Shown here: positions 56,393 to 64,000 of the stretch, piece by piece
Layout: each line of letters starts with the position of its first letter
How positions within the stretch are numbered: position 1 is the first letter of the stretch
Assembly (NCBI RefSeq): GCF_020035535.1
Contig: NZ_CP083350.1
Coordinates: forward strand, 1,126,501-1,190,500
DNA from: Ensifer adhaerens
Lineage (GTDB): Bacteria > Pseudomonadota > Alphaproteobacteria > Rhizobiales > Rhizobiaceae
Direction of reading: 5' to 3'
DNA: 64,000 bases
The notes under the pieces: model-generated
What the model was told of the DNA's origin: nothing
Seen by the model: only the letters and a program-made list of their open reading frames with translations
Database searches by the model: none
Translations under genes and position numbers: made by a program

Positions 56393-57262
56393 ATGGATAT
56401 CCTTATCTTTTCCCTTTTGTCAGCCAGCATCATTTTGCTGTCGTCAATCGGTTTCTCGATGATTTTGAAGGCTGAGGGCTTTCTAAATATTGCCCATGGC
56501 CAGATGCTCCTGCTCGGGGCTTATGCTGGCCTATTTTTCAATAACATTGGCCTCAACATCGTGATGTCCGCAGCACTGGCCAGTGTCGCATGCGGTGTGT
56601 TTGGAGTGCTCGGGTTCCGGTACTTGTTCCTACCGCTCAAGAAACGCGGCGCGCTCGTGATGTTGTTCACATCCGTTGGCCTCGCGTATGTCATCAACGG
56701 CCTCGTGGGGGCGGTCGCTGGTAAACGCATGCTTGCCTACGATCTGCCACCGGTAAGGGCAATGCAGATTGCCGGCCAGCCATTCATGACAATCTATGAA
56801 CTATCGATCGTCGTGATCGCCGTTCTGTCAGCGCTCATAGTGCACGTCTTCCTATCCTATACGTGGGCTGGCAAGGGGGTGCGCGCTGTGTCAGATAATT
56901 CTGATTTGGCCCGCGTAAGAGGTATCGATCCGAGACGAACCTCTGATACCGTTTGGTTTGCCGCGTCCGCGCTGGCTGGCCTTGCCGGCGTTTTCCTCGG
57001 CATTCTCGGCTCCCTGCATCTGCAGATGGGTTGGCAGCAGATTATCATCGTTCTGGCAACGACAGTGTTGGGCGGTTTGGGAAGCGTCTACGGCGTGATG
57101 TTGGCGGCGTTCGTCTTGGCCCTGGGTATAGAATTGGGACTTCTGGTCGTCCCTTCGAACTATCGATCGGGACTGGCCTTCCTGCTCATCATCGTCGTCA
57201 TGCTCATTAAGCCGGAAGGCCTGCAAGCCCTATGGGGCGGCGGTCGTTCGCGCAATCATTAG
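56393..57262 (+). CDS. branched-chain-type ABC permease, LivH family
   Basis: 289 residues from the ATG at 56393 with a GGGAGG site. Eight hydrophobic helices, the LivH opening SIGFSMILKAEGFLNIAHGQMLLLGAY and the conserved VRAVSDNSDLARVRGID cytoplasmic loop that meets the ATPases. It forms the inner-membrane pore with the LivM-type partner. First gene of the order H-M-G-J-F. HAAT-family transporters import amino acids but also amides, urea and aromatic acids. Confidence 0.92.
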   Translation: MDILIFSLLSASIILLSSIGFSMILKAEGFLNIAHGQMLLLGAYAGLFFNNIGLNIVMSAALASVACGVFGVLGFRYLFLPLKKRGALVMLFTSVGLAYVINGLVGAVAGKRMLAYDLPPVRAMQIAGQPFMTIYELSIVVIAVLSALIVHVFLSYTWAGKGVRAVSDNSDLARVRGIDPRRTSDTVWFAASALAGLAGVFLGILGSLHLQMGWQQIIIVLATTVLGGLGSVYGVMLAAFVLALGIELGLLVVPSNYRSGLAFLLIIVVMLIKPEGLQALWGGGRSRNH

Positions 57263-57271
57263 GAGGTTCAG

Positions 57272-58270
57272 ATGGAAGGAATCATCCTTTTTGCACTCAG
57301 TCTGTGCACTCTCGGCGCCATTTACGCCATCCTTTGTTTAGCATTGAACTTTGAATGTGGAATCGGAGGGCTCTGGGACCTTGGGATTGTCTCGTATTTT
57401 GGAATTGGAGCCTACACTTACGTACTGCTGACCGCGCCGGCAGCAGATGGCCATCAAGAATATGTCCTTGGCCTCGGCCTTCCAATGTGGGTTGGAATGT
57501 TGTGCGCTGGGGTTGTTAGCGGGTTAGCTGCGTTTCTGATAGCTTTGCCGTCACTACGCCTGAAGCGCGAATACTTCCTCATAACGACGATCGCTTTCGC
57601 TGAGGTCCTTCGCCAGATTTTCATGAACGAAACTTGGCTGACCAACGGCGTAGCGGGGATCTATGGCCTCAAGCAGCCTTTCCAAGGGTTCGTCGAACCG
57701 TTGAACTACCCCTACGTACTCTTTTCCATCGTGATTACGGCGCTTGTTGCTACATACATTGCCGTCACAAGGATGTCCCAGGGGGCGTTCGGTCGGAGCC
57801 TGAAAGCGATCAGGGAGAATGAGGCGCTTGCTGTCACAGCAGGTATCGACGTCAAGCGCTACAACATGCGTGCATACATTGCGGCTGGAACGATCGCCGG
57901 TTTTGCAGGAGTCCTGTACGTCTGGTACAACACCCTTCTCCTTCCCGCGCAAATCAGTGCCGACATTACATTCTTCATCTGGACCGCGATTATCATCGGC
58001 GGCATAGGCAACAATGCCGGTGCACTGGTCGGTGGCTTTATCTTCATCCTACTGCACGATTTGCTTCGTTTCGCGCCAGTCTCTGGGGAGACTGCGGTAG
58101 CCCTGAGTTCACTCCGTACTGCAGTCGTCGGAATGGCTTTGATCATGATTTTGCGCTGGCGTCCGCGCGGCCTATTGCCAGAGAAAGCTCGCACCTTCGC
58201 TGACCCGAAGCCGAAAGGCGATGGTTCCTTCACTGGCGCGCATATTTTGAATGGAGGCTTCGATGCTTGA
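57272..58270 (+). CDS. branched-chain-type ABC permease, LivM family
   Basis: 332 residues, nine or so hydrophobic helices. LivM landmarks are the N-terminal IYAILCLALNFECGIGGLWDLG, LPSLRLKREYFLITTIAFAE and GRSLKAIRENEALAVTAGID. AGGAGG precedes the ATG nine bases after livH. The C-terminal tail is hydrophilic. It pairs with the upstream LivH-type protein. Its end overlaps the ATPase start. Confidence 0.93.
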   Translation: MEGIILFALSLCTLGAIYAILCLALNFECGIGGLWDLGIVSYFGIGAYTYVLLTAPAADGHQEYVLGLGLPMWVGMLCAGVVSGLAAFLIALPSLRLKREYFLITTIAFAEVLRQIFMNETWLTNGVAGIYGLKQPFQGFVEPLNYPYVLFSIVITALVATYIAVTRMSQGAFGRSLKAIRENEALAVTAGIDVKRYNMRAYIAAGTIAGFAGVLYVWYNTLLLPAQISADITFFIWTAIIIGGIGNNAGALVGGFIFILLHDLLRFAPVSGETAVALSSLRTAVVGMALIMILRWRPRGLLPEKARTFADPKPKGDGSFTGAHILNGGFDA

Positions 58271-59015
58271 GCTCCGGAACGTCAACTTTTCCTATGGTGG
58301 TGTGAAGGCGGTGCAAGACGTCTCTCTGGACGTCGCAACCGGTCAAATCGTGGGACTTATCGGCACCAACGGTGCCGGCAAAACCACGCTGTTCAATATT
58401 GTGAGCGGGTTCAACCGAGCAGCGTCGGGTAGCATTATGCTTCAGGGGAGGAACATCGCAGGATCCGCGCCTGTCGATATCGCCGCGCAGGGACTGATCC
58501 GTACCTTTCAAACTCCGATCGGCTTCCCGCGTCTGACCGTTTACGAGAACATGCTTGTCTTTTCCGACTGTGAGAAAACAACGCGTCGCCATTTGTTCGC
58601 AGGTGGCGCAGTCGCTCCGGAGACGCGCGATCGCGCCATGGGGATTCTCGAGCTATTCGGTCTAGCAAGTAAGCGAGATACTTGGGCTGAGAACCTCAGT
58701 GCACCTGAGCTCAAGATGCTTGAATTTGCGCGTGCGATCATGGCCGCGCCACGGCTGCTGCTGCTTGATGAACCCGCCGCCGGTGTGAATCCCGCGCTCT
58801 TGGAAAGCCTTGGCCGCCGGATTGTTGAGATGCGCGATGGAGGGGCGACTTTCCTAATCGTCGATCACAATCTCAAGTTCATATGCGACGTGTGCGACTA
58901 CATTTTCGCGATGGCGGATGGAAAAGTCATCGCGCACGGTAAGCCGGATGAAATCCTGGCCACGCCTGCGGTGATCGACCTCTATATCGGGTCGGGAAGA
59001 CAGAAAAAGCAATAA
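58263..59015 (+). CDS. branched-chain-type ABC ATPase, LivG family
   Basis: 250 residues from the ATG at 58263, overlapping the LivM-type gene by 8 bases. Walker A GTNGAGKTT, Q-loop RTFQTPIGFPRLTV and Walker B LLLLDEPAAGVNP are canonical. The ABC signature is unusual: where LSGGQ is expected the protein reads ENLSAPELKMLEFARAI, i.e. LSAPE. Such degenerate signatures occur in a minority of LivG-like proteins; the companion ATPase keeps LSGGE. This may make one of the two ATP sites of the heterodimer degenerate. Confidence 0.92.
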   Translation: MLELRNVNFSYGGVKAVQDVSLDVATGQIVGLIGTNGAGKTTLFNIVSGFNRAASGSIMLQGRNIAGSAPVDIAAQGLIRTFQTPIGFPRLTVYENMLVFSDCEKTTRRHLFAGGAVAPETRDRAMGILELFGLASKRDTWAENLSAPELKMLEFARAIMAAPRLLLLDEPAAGVNPALLESLGRRIVEMRDGGATFLIVDHNLKFICDVCDYIFAMADGKVIAHGKPDEILATPAVIDLYIGSGRQKKQ

Positions 59016-59039
59016 ACACAGCCAAAAGGGGAACGTGTC

Positions 59040-60290
59040 ATGAAGAATCTGATCTCTAAATATACTCGTGTGTTGGGAATTTCTGCAGCGGTTGCGTGCC
59101 TGCTCGCGGGTATGTCGCATGCCACCGATAAAGGTCCGGTGAAGATTGGCTTCCTGGTCGGTTTCACCGGCGATTACGCAGCGTGGTCAGCTCCTGAGCA
59201 CGATGCAGCATTGCTCGCCGTGGAGGAGATCAATGCAAGCGGCGGCGTGCTAGGTCGTAAAGTGGAACTGGTCTCTGAAGACAACGGAAGCACCGTTGCC
59301 GGAGCCGTACGCGGTGCGCAGAAGCTCGCTAGCGTCGACGGTGTCAGCGCTATCGTAGGACCAGAATCCGATCCGGTAATGGCATTGCTTAAGTTCGCGA
59401 AGGACAACAAGGTTCCGGTTATTCCTACTGCAGCGGGCACGGACGGCTTGGACAAGGCTGGCGGTACAGGAAAGTTCGTATATCGGACCACCGCCTCAGA
59501 CTCATTCCTGGGTGTAGTGCACGCCAAGATGATCCTAGACGAGTTGAAAGCACATGAATTGGTGCTCGTGGTCGAAAACCTAGAAGGTACACAGAGTGCG
59601 GCAACCAACTTCAAACGAGCCTTCGAAAAACTTGGCGGCAAGGTGACAAAGACGATAACGCTGAGCTCCGGTCAAGCGAACTATCTCAGTGAGATCCAGG
59701 ACTTGGCAGGACAGGAGCCGGAGCTAATCTATCTCGCTGCTGGGCAGACTGCCGGTGTCAGTTTCGTTAAGCAAGCCTATCAACGGGGATACGACTGGAA
59801 GTGGTGGGTAACAGCTGAGCTCCAAACTCCTGATTTCGTAAACGCGACAGGTGTTGATGTCGTCAAGGGCTTTATGAACGCTGTGACCAGCCAGGCTGAA
59901 GGTTCAAAAAGCGCGCAGCGGTTCGTGGATGCCTACGAGAAGCGTTTCGGCGAAAAACCAGAGCCAGGTTTCTATCAGGCTGAGACCTACGACGCTGTCA
60001 TCGCCGTCGCGCTGGCAATGGAAGCTGCAGGAGCAACGACAGGGGCCGCGGTTGATGAACAATTGGCTGCAGTCTCGGGCCCTGGAGGGGAAAAGATTAT
60101 GTCGTTCGCAGAAGGGGTCTCCGCGCTGAAGGCTGGCAAGGACATCGATTATGATGGCGCATCCGGCAGCATTGACTTCGATCAGAATGGCAACGTCACT
60201 GCGCCGGCGGCGCGTCTGCTGCGCGTCGATGACCAAGGTGCCTGGACGACGGTGAAGGTAGTGGACTCCGGTTCATTCCCCGCGAACTAA
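59040..60290 (+). CDS. branched-chain-type ABC substrate-binding protein, LivJ family
   Basis: 416 residues. A Sec signal peptide (about residues 1-28, ending SHAT) precedes a type I periplasmic binding fold: VKIGFLVGFTGDYAAWSAPEH, AVEEINASGGVLGRKVELVSED and VSAIVGPESDPVMALLKFA. The ligand is unknown. A GGGGAACG site precedes the ATG. Its place between the LivG- and LivF-type genes instead of at the front is uncommon; a strong hairpin follows its stop. Confidence 0.93.
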   Translation: MKNLISKYTRVLGISAAVACLLAGMSHATDKGPVKIGFLVGFTGDYAAWSAPEHDAALLAVEEINASGGVLGRKVELVSEDNGSTVAGAVRGAQKLASVDGVSAIVGPESDPVMALLKFAKDNKVPVIPTAAGTDGLDKAGGTGKFVYRTTASDSFLGVVHAKMILDELKAHELVLVVENLEGTQSAATNFKRAFEKLGGKVTKTITLSSGQANYLSEIQDLAGQEPELIYLAAGQTAGVSFVKQAYQRGYDWKWWVTAELQTPDFVNATGVDVVKGFMNAVTSQAEGSKSAQRFVDAYEKRFGEKPEPGFYQAETYDAVIAVALAMEAAGATTGAAVDEQLAAVSGPGGEKIMSFAEGVSALKAGKDIDYDGASGSIDFDQNGNVTAPAARLLRVDDQGAWTTVKVVDSGSFPAN

Positions 60291-60304
60291 CGTATTCAAC
60301 TTCA

Positions 60305-60325
60305 GGGGCGCGGACCCCGCGCCCC
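60305..60325 (+). terminator. intra-operon hairpin after the binding-protein gene
   Basis: Perfect 9-bp GC arms GGGGCGCGG and CCGCGCCCC around a 3-base loop, 15 bases after the stop and 25 before the next start. It lacks a T-run, so it may act as a partial terminator or mRNA stabiliser that raises binding-protein levels over the downstream ATPase. Confidence 0.6.
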
Positions 60326-60349
60326 ACGTTAACCGTGGAGGATGAACCT

Positions 60350-61078
60350 GTGAGAATCGTGCAACCCGAAACGATGCTATCCGTCGAGAACCTTGTCGCT
60401 GGATATGGCAATTTGCCCGTCCTGCACGGGATTACATTGGAAATTTCAAAAGGTGCCATGATCGCTGTAATTGGACCGAACGGCGCCGGCAAATCGACTT
60501 TTACGAAGTCTGTAATGGGACTGGTTAATATGATGGGTGGGCGCGTGACTTTCGAAGGTCAACCCATCCACGACCTCCCTACGCATAAAATCGCTAGCCT
60601 CGGAATAGGCTATGTTTCCCAAACAGACAACGTTTTCGGCAGTCTCTCCGTACATGAGAACTTGGAGATGTCGAGCAACTTGTTACCGCCAAATGAGCGG
60701 CAAGATGCCATTGCTGGCATTTACGAACGTTTCCCGCGACTAAAAGAACGTCGACGTCAAATGGCACGTGTGCTTAGCGGGGGTGAGCGACAAATGGTGG
60801 CCATCGGCTCCGCTCTCATCAATCGACCAAAGCTGCTAATTCTCGACGAACCAGTTTCGGGACTGTCGCCACTTATGACGGATGAAGTCGCCCGTGCGAT
60901 CAGCGGCATCAACGACTCAGGAGTGACCGTGATCTGGGTCGTTGAGGAAAATCCTCGCCAGGTAATCAGTTTGTCGGATTGGGTTTACGTGATGGATAGC
61001 GGGACGGTGCGCCTTGGGCAATCTGCGGAGAGCGTCCTCAATGCCGACAATTTCCGCGAGTTGTTCCTCGGGGTCTAA
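60350..61078 (+). CDS. branched-chain-type ABC ATPase, LivF family
   Basis: 242 residues from the GTG at 60350, which is 8 bases after GGAGG; an in-frame GTG at 60335 overlaps that site and is less likely. Walker [10 protein letters not shown], signature [17 protein letters not shown], Walker [14 protein letters not shown] are intact; the expected switch histidine position reads WVVEENPRQ, with glutamate, as is common in LivF. It works with the LivG-type subunit. Confidence 0.92.
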   Translation: MRIVQPETMLSVENLVAGYGNLPVLHGITLEISKGAMIAVIGPNGAGKSTFTKSVMGLVNMMGGRVTFEGQPIHDLPTHKIASLGIGYVSQTDNVFGSLSVHENLEMSSNLLPPNERQDAIAGIYERFPRLKERRRQMARVLSGGERQMVAIGSALINRPKLLILDEPVSGLSPLMTDEVARAISGINDSGVTVIWVVEENPRQVISLSDWVYVMDSGTVRLGQSAESVLNADNFRELFLGV

Positions 61079-61317
61079 CGGTCAACGCATCGGGCTTATG
61101 GCCGAACTTGCATGGAGGCGTAAGAAACGGGCGTAAAGTGCCTGCGCCCACCTTTGGAAAACTTTGTCTGTTTGACGTGGTGCGGAGAGCCTCAGTGCTC
61201 AAACCGAACATATGTCCGAGGACGGTGATCCATCGATTGAATATCATAAACCGGCGGCGCGTTCTTCACGACGGGCCGCCCCATCCATTGTTCCTAGTCC
61301 ACACCGAGGTTGATGAT

Positions 61318-62142
61318 TTGAGTTCTCACGTGCCGCAGCAGAGGCTGACTACAGCGTCAATTCGCCAAATGAAAGGTCAGTCGAAGATCGCCTGTCTGAC
61401 GGCCTACACGACGCCAACTGCAAAATTGATTGATCCGCATTGCGATTTGATCGTGGTCGGTGACTCCGTGGGGATGGTCTTGTACGGCATGAAGAATACT
61501 GTCGCGGTCACTCTTGAGATGATGTCGGCCCACGGATGCGCGGTGATGCGAGGCGTCCGGAATTCGTGCGTTATCGTCGATTTGCCGTTCGGGACGTATC
61601 AAGAAAGCAAAGAGCAGGCATTTCGAAACGCGCTTCGGCTACTGCAGGAAACCGGGTGCGATGGAATTAAACTTGAAGGTGGCGAGGAGATGTCTGAAAC
61701 GATCGCCTTCCTCGTCGCACGAGGCATACCAGTATTTGGGCATGTTGGCTTGATGCCGCAAATGGTAAATGTGGCCGGCAGCTTTCGTTCTCTTGGTCAC
61801 ACTGAATCTGAGGCAGACAAGATCCGCCGAGACGCGGTGTCTGTAGCGGAGGCTGGAGCGTTTGCGATAGTGATAGAGGGCACGGTCGAAATAGTAGCAC
61901 GCCAAATCACGGGCTCGATTGATATACCCACAATCGGGATTGGCGCATCCCCTGCTTGCGACGGACAGATACTTGTTTCTGACGATATGCTCGGCCTTTT
62001 CAGCGATTTCACGCCGAAATTTGTCAAGAAATTCGCAGACATAAGCCCGCTCATTTCCAGTGCGGTCGAAGAGTACGTCTCAGAAGTGAAGGCGGGGTTA
62101 TTTCCGACCAAGGAACATACTTTCCACCCCCGCCGTAATTGA
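61318..62142 (+). CDS. panB: 3-methyl-2-oxobutanoate hydroxymethyltransferase (PanB) homologue
   Basis: 274 residues from a TTG at 61318 with GAGG upstream; the frame is open to 61108 but the extra residues do not look like PanB. Family motifs are [27 protein letters not shown] with the metal-binding aspartate, [19 protein letters not shown] with catalytic Glu region and [16 protein letters not shown]. PanB makes ketopantoate from alpha-ketoisovalerate and methylenetetrahydrofolate. No panC is adjacent, and it follows a transporter operon, so it may be a catabolic or spare copy. Some substitutions from the usual motif (for example PHCDLI) suggest divergence. Confidence 0.85.
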   Translation: MSSHVPQQRLTTASIRQMKGQSKIACLTAYTTPTAKLIDPHCDLIVVGDSVGMVLYGMKNTVAVTLEMMSAHGCAVMRGVRNSCVIVDLPFGTYQESKEQAFRNALRLLQETGCDGIKLEGGEEMSETIAFLVARGIPVFGHVGLMPQMVNVAGSFRSLGHTESEADKIRRDAVSVAEAGAFAIVIEGTVEIVARQITGSIDIPTIGIGASPACDGQILVSDDMLGLFSDFTPKFVKKFADISPLISSAVEEYVSEVKAGLFPTKEHTFHPRRN

Positions 62143-62255
62143 GACCTTAGCGCGAGATTACATAAGATGGCACGGAGAAGGCGCGAGACGTCCTCAAGCC
62201 GTGTCGTTCGGCAACCTACGCTGGTTTCGGAAAGCCAGCGCCGTTCAGCCTAGCA

Positions 62256-63359
62256 TTACAGAAGCGGGCGGGTTAGCGGTTCGTAGGTGCGTCGATAAAG
62301 AGCGTTCCCGAAGAGCCGCAAGACGACGTTCCGTAAAGCGCTGGATCCGCCTCTAAGCTTGTCTCGTGATCGTGCCTTCTTCTGAACCCATTCAACGCGG
62401 CCGATCCGGTTCTCGTGAAACCGCTGCAGGATGTCCGCCATAGGACCGCCACGCGCAATGAGTTCACCTAAAACTACGGCATCTTCAATCGCCATACCCG
62501 CCCCTTGGGCCATGCTCGGGGATGAAGCGTGTGCAGCGTCCCCGATCAGGACGTGACGATCAGCTATCCAGCGCTGCGCGCGGATTTCTTGCAGGGTAGC
62601 GCGGTGGATTTGGGTCGTGGGGTCGAGATTGGCGACGATCAGTCCAAGAGGTCCAGTAAAGCTACGGAACAGGTGCTTCAGAACCTCAACAGAACCGTCG
62701 CCAAATTCGTTCGAAGGGCAATCGGCATAAACATATGTTTCCGTGTCGCTTATCGGAATCCCGAGGAGGGTGCGGCCTTGTCCAAGCATCGCCGTCCACG
62801 TAACGATCTTTCCGTTGCTCGGAACTATGGTTCGCCAACAAGAAATCCCGATCTGTCGAGGGGATGATCCGAAGATGCGCTCACGTAGTGGGGAATTAAC
62901 CCCAGAGGCACCGATTACCAAATCGTAATCCCTTTCCCGTCCGTCCGAGAACTGAACCGTCCGGCTGTCGCCAATGGCGTTAGTGGAGAGTACTTCGACC
63001 CCATAGGTGATGGCGTCAGGATCTATTGAGTTTTGAAGCACGCTGATGAGGCCTTGGCGAGAGAGTGAGAGGCAGGGCCCACAATGCTCCCAAACCGCCG
63101 CGGTGGCTGTGTCGTTTAGCACAATCCCCGATGATGACAGGATGCGCTGTGCTGTAATCGGATAGGCGATCGATGTGACAGCGTCGAGCAGTCCTAGATC
63201 GCCAAGCGCTCGCGACGCGTTTCCGAGCAAGAAGATACCTGCTCCTTCAGTGGGTGGCCGCTCCCGCCGCTCGACGACCTCGTATTTGATGCCCCTTAAT
63301 TCGAACGCGCGCGCGGCCGCGAGGCCAGCGATGCCCGCGCCTACAATCAATACTCTCAT
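62256..63359 (-). CDS. FAD-dependent monooxygenase (class A aromatic hydroxylase-like)
   Basis: 367 residues from the ATG at 63359; an upstream extension of 28 residues lacks support. FAD motif MRVLIVGAGIAGLAAARAF, DG motif VIGASGVNSPLRERI (Ser in place of the usual Asp) and GD motif VLIGDAAHASSPSMAQGAGMA place it among the UbiH/PHBH-type hydroxylases. It probably hydroxylates an aromatic or heteroaromatic ring with NAD(P)H and O2. Located between the PanB homologue (convergent) and LysR-C. A different subgroup from the enzyme at 31798. Confidence 0.9.
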   Translation of the reverse strand: MRVLIVGAGIAGLAAARAFELRGIKYEVVERRERPPTEGAGIFLLGNASRALGDLGLLDAVTSIAYPITAQRILSSSGIVLNDTATAAVWEHCGPCLSLSRQGLISVLQNSIDPDAITYGVEVLSTNAIGDSRTVQFSDGRERDYDLVIGASGVNSPLRERIFGSSPRQIGISCWRTIVPSNGKIVTWTAMLGQGRTLLGIPISDTETYVYADCPSNEFGDGSVEVLKHLFRSFTGPLGLIVANLDPTTQIHRATLQEIRAQRWIADRHVLIGDAAHASSPSMAQGAGMAIEDAVVLGELIARGGPMADILQRFHENRIGRVEWVQKKARSRDKLRGGSSALRNVVLRLFGNALYRRTYEPLTRPLL

Positions 63360-63526
63360 TGACTTTCCCGGATAATGGGGCTTCGCCCAACTGTCGTTAT
63401 ACGTGCAGATATCGCCTATGCCATCGTTTCCGTCACTATTCAATCCATCACCACATACATGATTTCAACGAGTGGTTAACCTCGCGTGTCAGCCACCCTG
63501 CAGTCAGTCAAAGTACGACCAGGGTC

Positions 63527-64000
63527 TTATCTGGTGAAGTTGGGTGCCGTGCCCCCAATCAGGCTGCGGCGCTTGGATATCGCTTCATTGCAATATGTCA
63601 TGAATGCATAAACTCTCCCCGAACGCCTAATATCAGGGTGTGTGAGTACCCACAATTCGTCAGTCAAACTGGGTTCCACGCTGCCGATGCGAGATAAATT
63701 CCTATTCACATCACCCAGCATGCAGGGAAGATAGCCGATTCCTATTCCGGCTTCGATTGCAGCTGCGACACATAAAACAGAGTCGCTTCGATAGGTGATG
63801 TTTTCATGAGGCACGATCTCCTCAATACGTTTGGATGACTTAAGGCGGGAAAGCGACCCTGTGAATGAGGCCCATTGCTCGTGGACAAGGTTTTCCAAGG
63901 TACGAGATTCAAAGCCCGCGTATCGCTGCGCATATACCGCCCAGGCGATATTTGCGACTTTTCGTCCAAAGAGGTTCTCCGGCGGAGAAGAAGTCGCCCG
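63527..64000 (-). CDS. LysR-family regulator C (partial, C-terminal part)
   Basis: The reading frame continues off the right edge, so only about the last 157 residues are seen. They read ATSSPPENLFGRKVANIAWA, IEAGIGIGYLPCMLGD, then VEPSLTDELWVLTHPDIRR and SGRVYAFMTYC, almost the same blocks as LysR-A and LysR-B. The DNA-binding domain must lie beyond 64000. It is upstream of and in the same direction as the FAD monooxygenase, which it could control. Confidence 0.9.
   Translation of the reverse strand, partial: RATSSPPENLFGRKVANIAWAVYAQRYAGFESRTLENLVHEQWASFTGSLSRLKSSKRIEEIVPHENITYRSDSVLCVAAAIEAGIGIGYLPCMLGDVNRNLSRIGSVEPSLTDELWVLTHPDIRRSGRVYAFMTYCNEAISKRRSLIGGTAPNFTR

Noticed and set aside
1..64000. 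CRISPR arrays, tRNA or rRNA genes, nod boxes, plasmid replication genes
   Set aside because: Scanned for by eye on both strands; no regular repeat-spacer pattern, no cloverleaf, no nod-box core and no rep/par/tra gene recognised.

Overview
The window looks like an accessory (plasmid or chromosomal island) segment of an alphaproteobacterium of the Rhizobiales, most likely the Rhizobium/Sinorhizobium/Agrobacterium group. The support is a SyrB-like small protein with the C-terminal ENADLRKRLGL signature, a cyclic-nucleotide-binding/thioredoxin-reductase fusion, an XapX protein, two-HAMP chemotaxis architecture, many LysR regulators and catabolic ABC transporters, and IS5-family transposase debris. 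No rRNA, tRNA, CRISPR, replication or conjugation genes were recognised. All calls are by reading; no homology search was run.

Layout, left to right. 0.2-2.5 kb: exported amidohydrolase plus XapX membrane protein. 3.2-8.1 kb: LysR-A, a single-domain RidA, a frameshifted DUF1275 gene, an LtrA-like membrane protein and an isochorismatase-like hydrolase. 8.7-16.2 kb: a DHA2 efflux pump, cold-shock protein, luciferase-like monooxygenase, SyrB-like gene followed by decayed coding sequence, Gfo/Idh/MocA dehydrogenase and an accessory signal peptidase I. 16.6-17.0 kb: an IS5-family relic.

17.1-26.2 kb: a catabolic module. The minus strand carries LysR, LLM flavin monooxygenase, alpha/beta hydrolase, NAD-dependent dehydrogenase and 3-oxoacid CoA-transferase A and B. 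Divergently, the plus strand carries flavin reductase, carboxymuconolactone-decarboxylase-like protein, MFS importer and pentapeptide protein. 26.6-32.9 kb: LysR diverging from a tight operon of NMT1-type binding protein, amidase, ABC permease and ATPase, then a convergent FAD monooxygenase of the 2,6-dihydroxypyridine-hydroxylase type. 33.2-39.6 kb: a CDC48-type double AAA+ ATPase, a second single-domain RidA, a tiny acetyltransferase and a chemoreceptor. 39.7-43.1 kb: a MocR regulator diverging from cupin, AhpD-like and NAD-epimerase genes.

43.5-49.3 kb: small secreted protein, LysR-B, a Tat-exported protein with three RidA domains followed by an EthD-like remnant, and the CNB-TrxR fusion. 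49.4-53.7 kb: RND efflux pump and adaptor. 54.3-55.6 kb: a second three-RidA-domain protein. 56.4-63.4 kb: a branched-chain-type ABC transporter (order H-M-G-J-F), a PanB homologue and another FAD monooxygenase. 63.5 kb to the edge: the C-terminal part of LysR-C.

The striking theme is the repeated co-occurrence of RidA-superfamily proteins (eight domains in four genes, only three keeping the usual catalytic arginine) with three mutually similar LysR regulators, importers, flavin monooxygenases and amide hydrolases. My inference is a multi-module island for taking up and degrading nitrogen-containing, possibly heterocyclic, small molecules. The substrate cannot be named from sequence.
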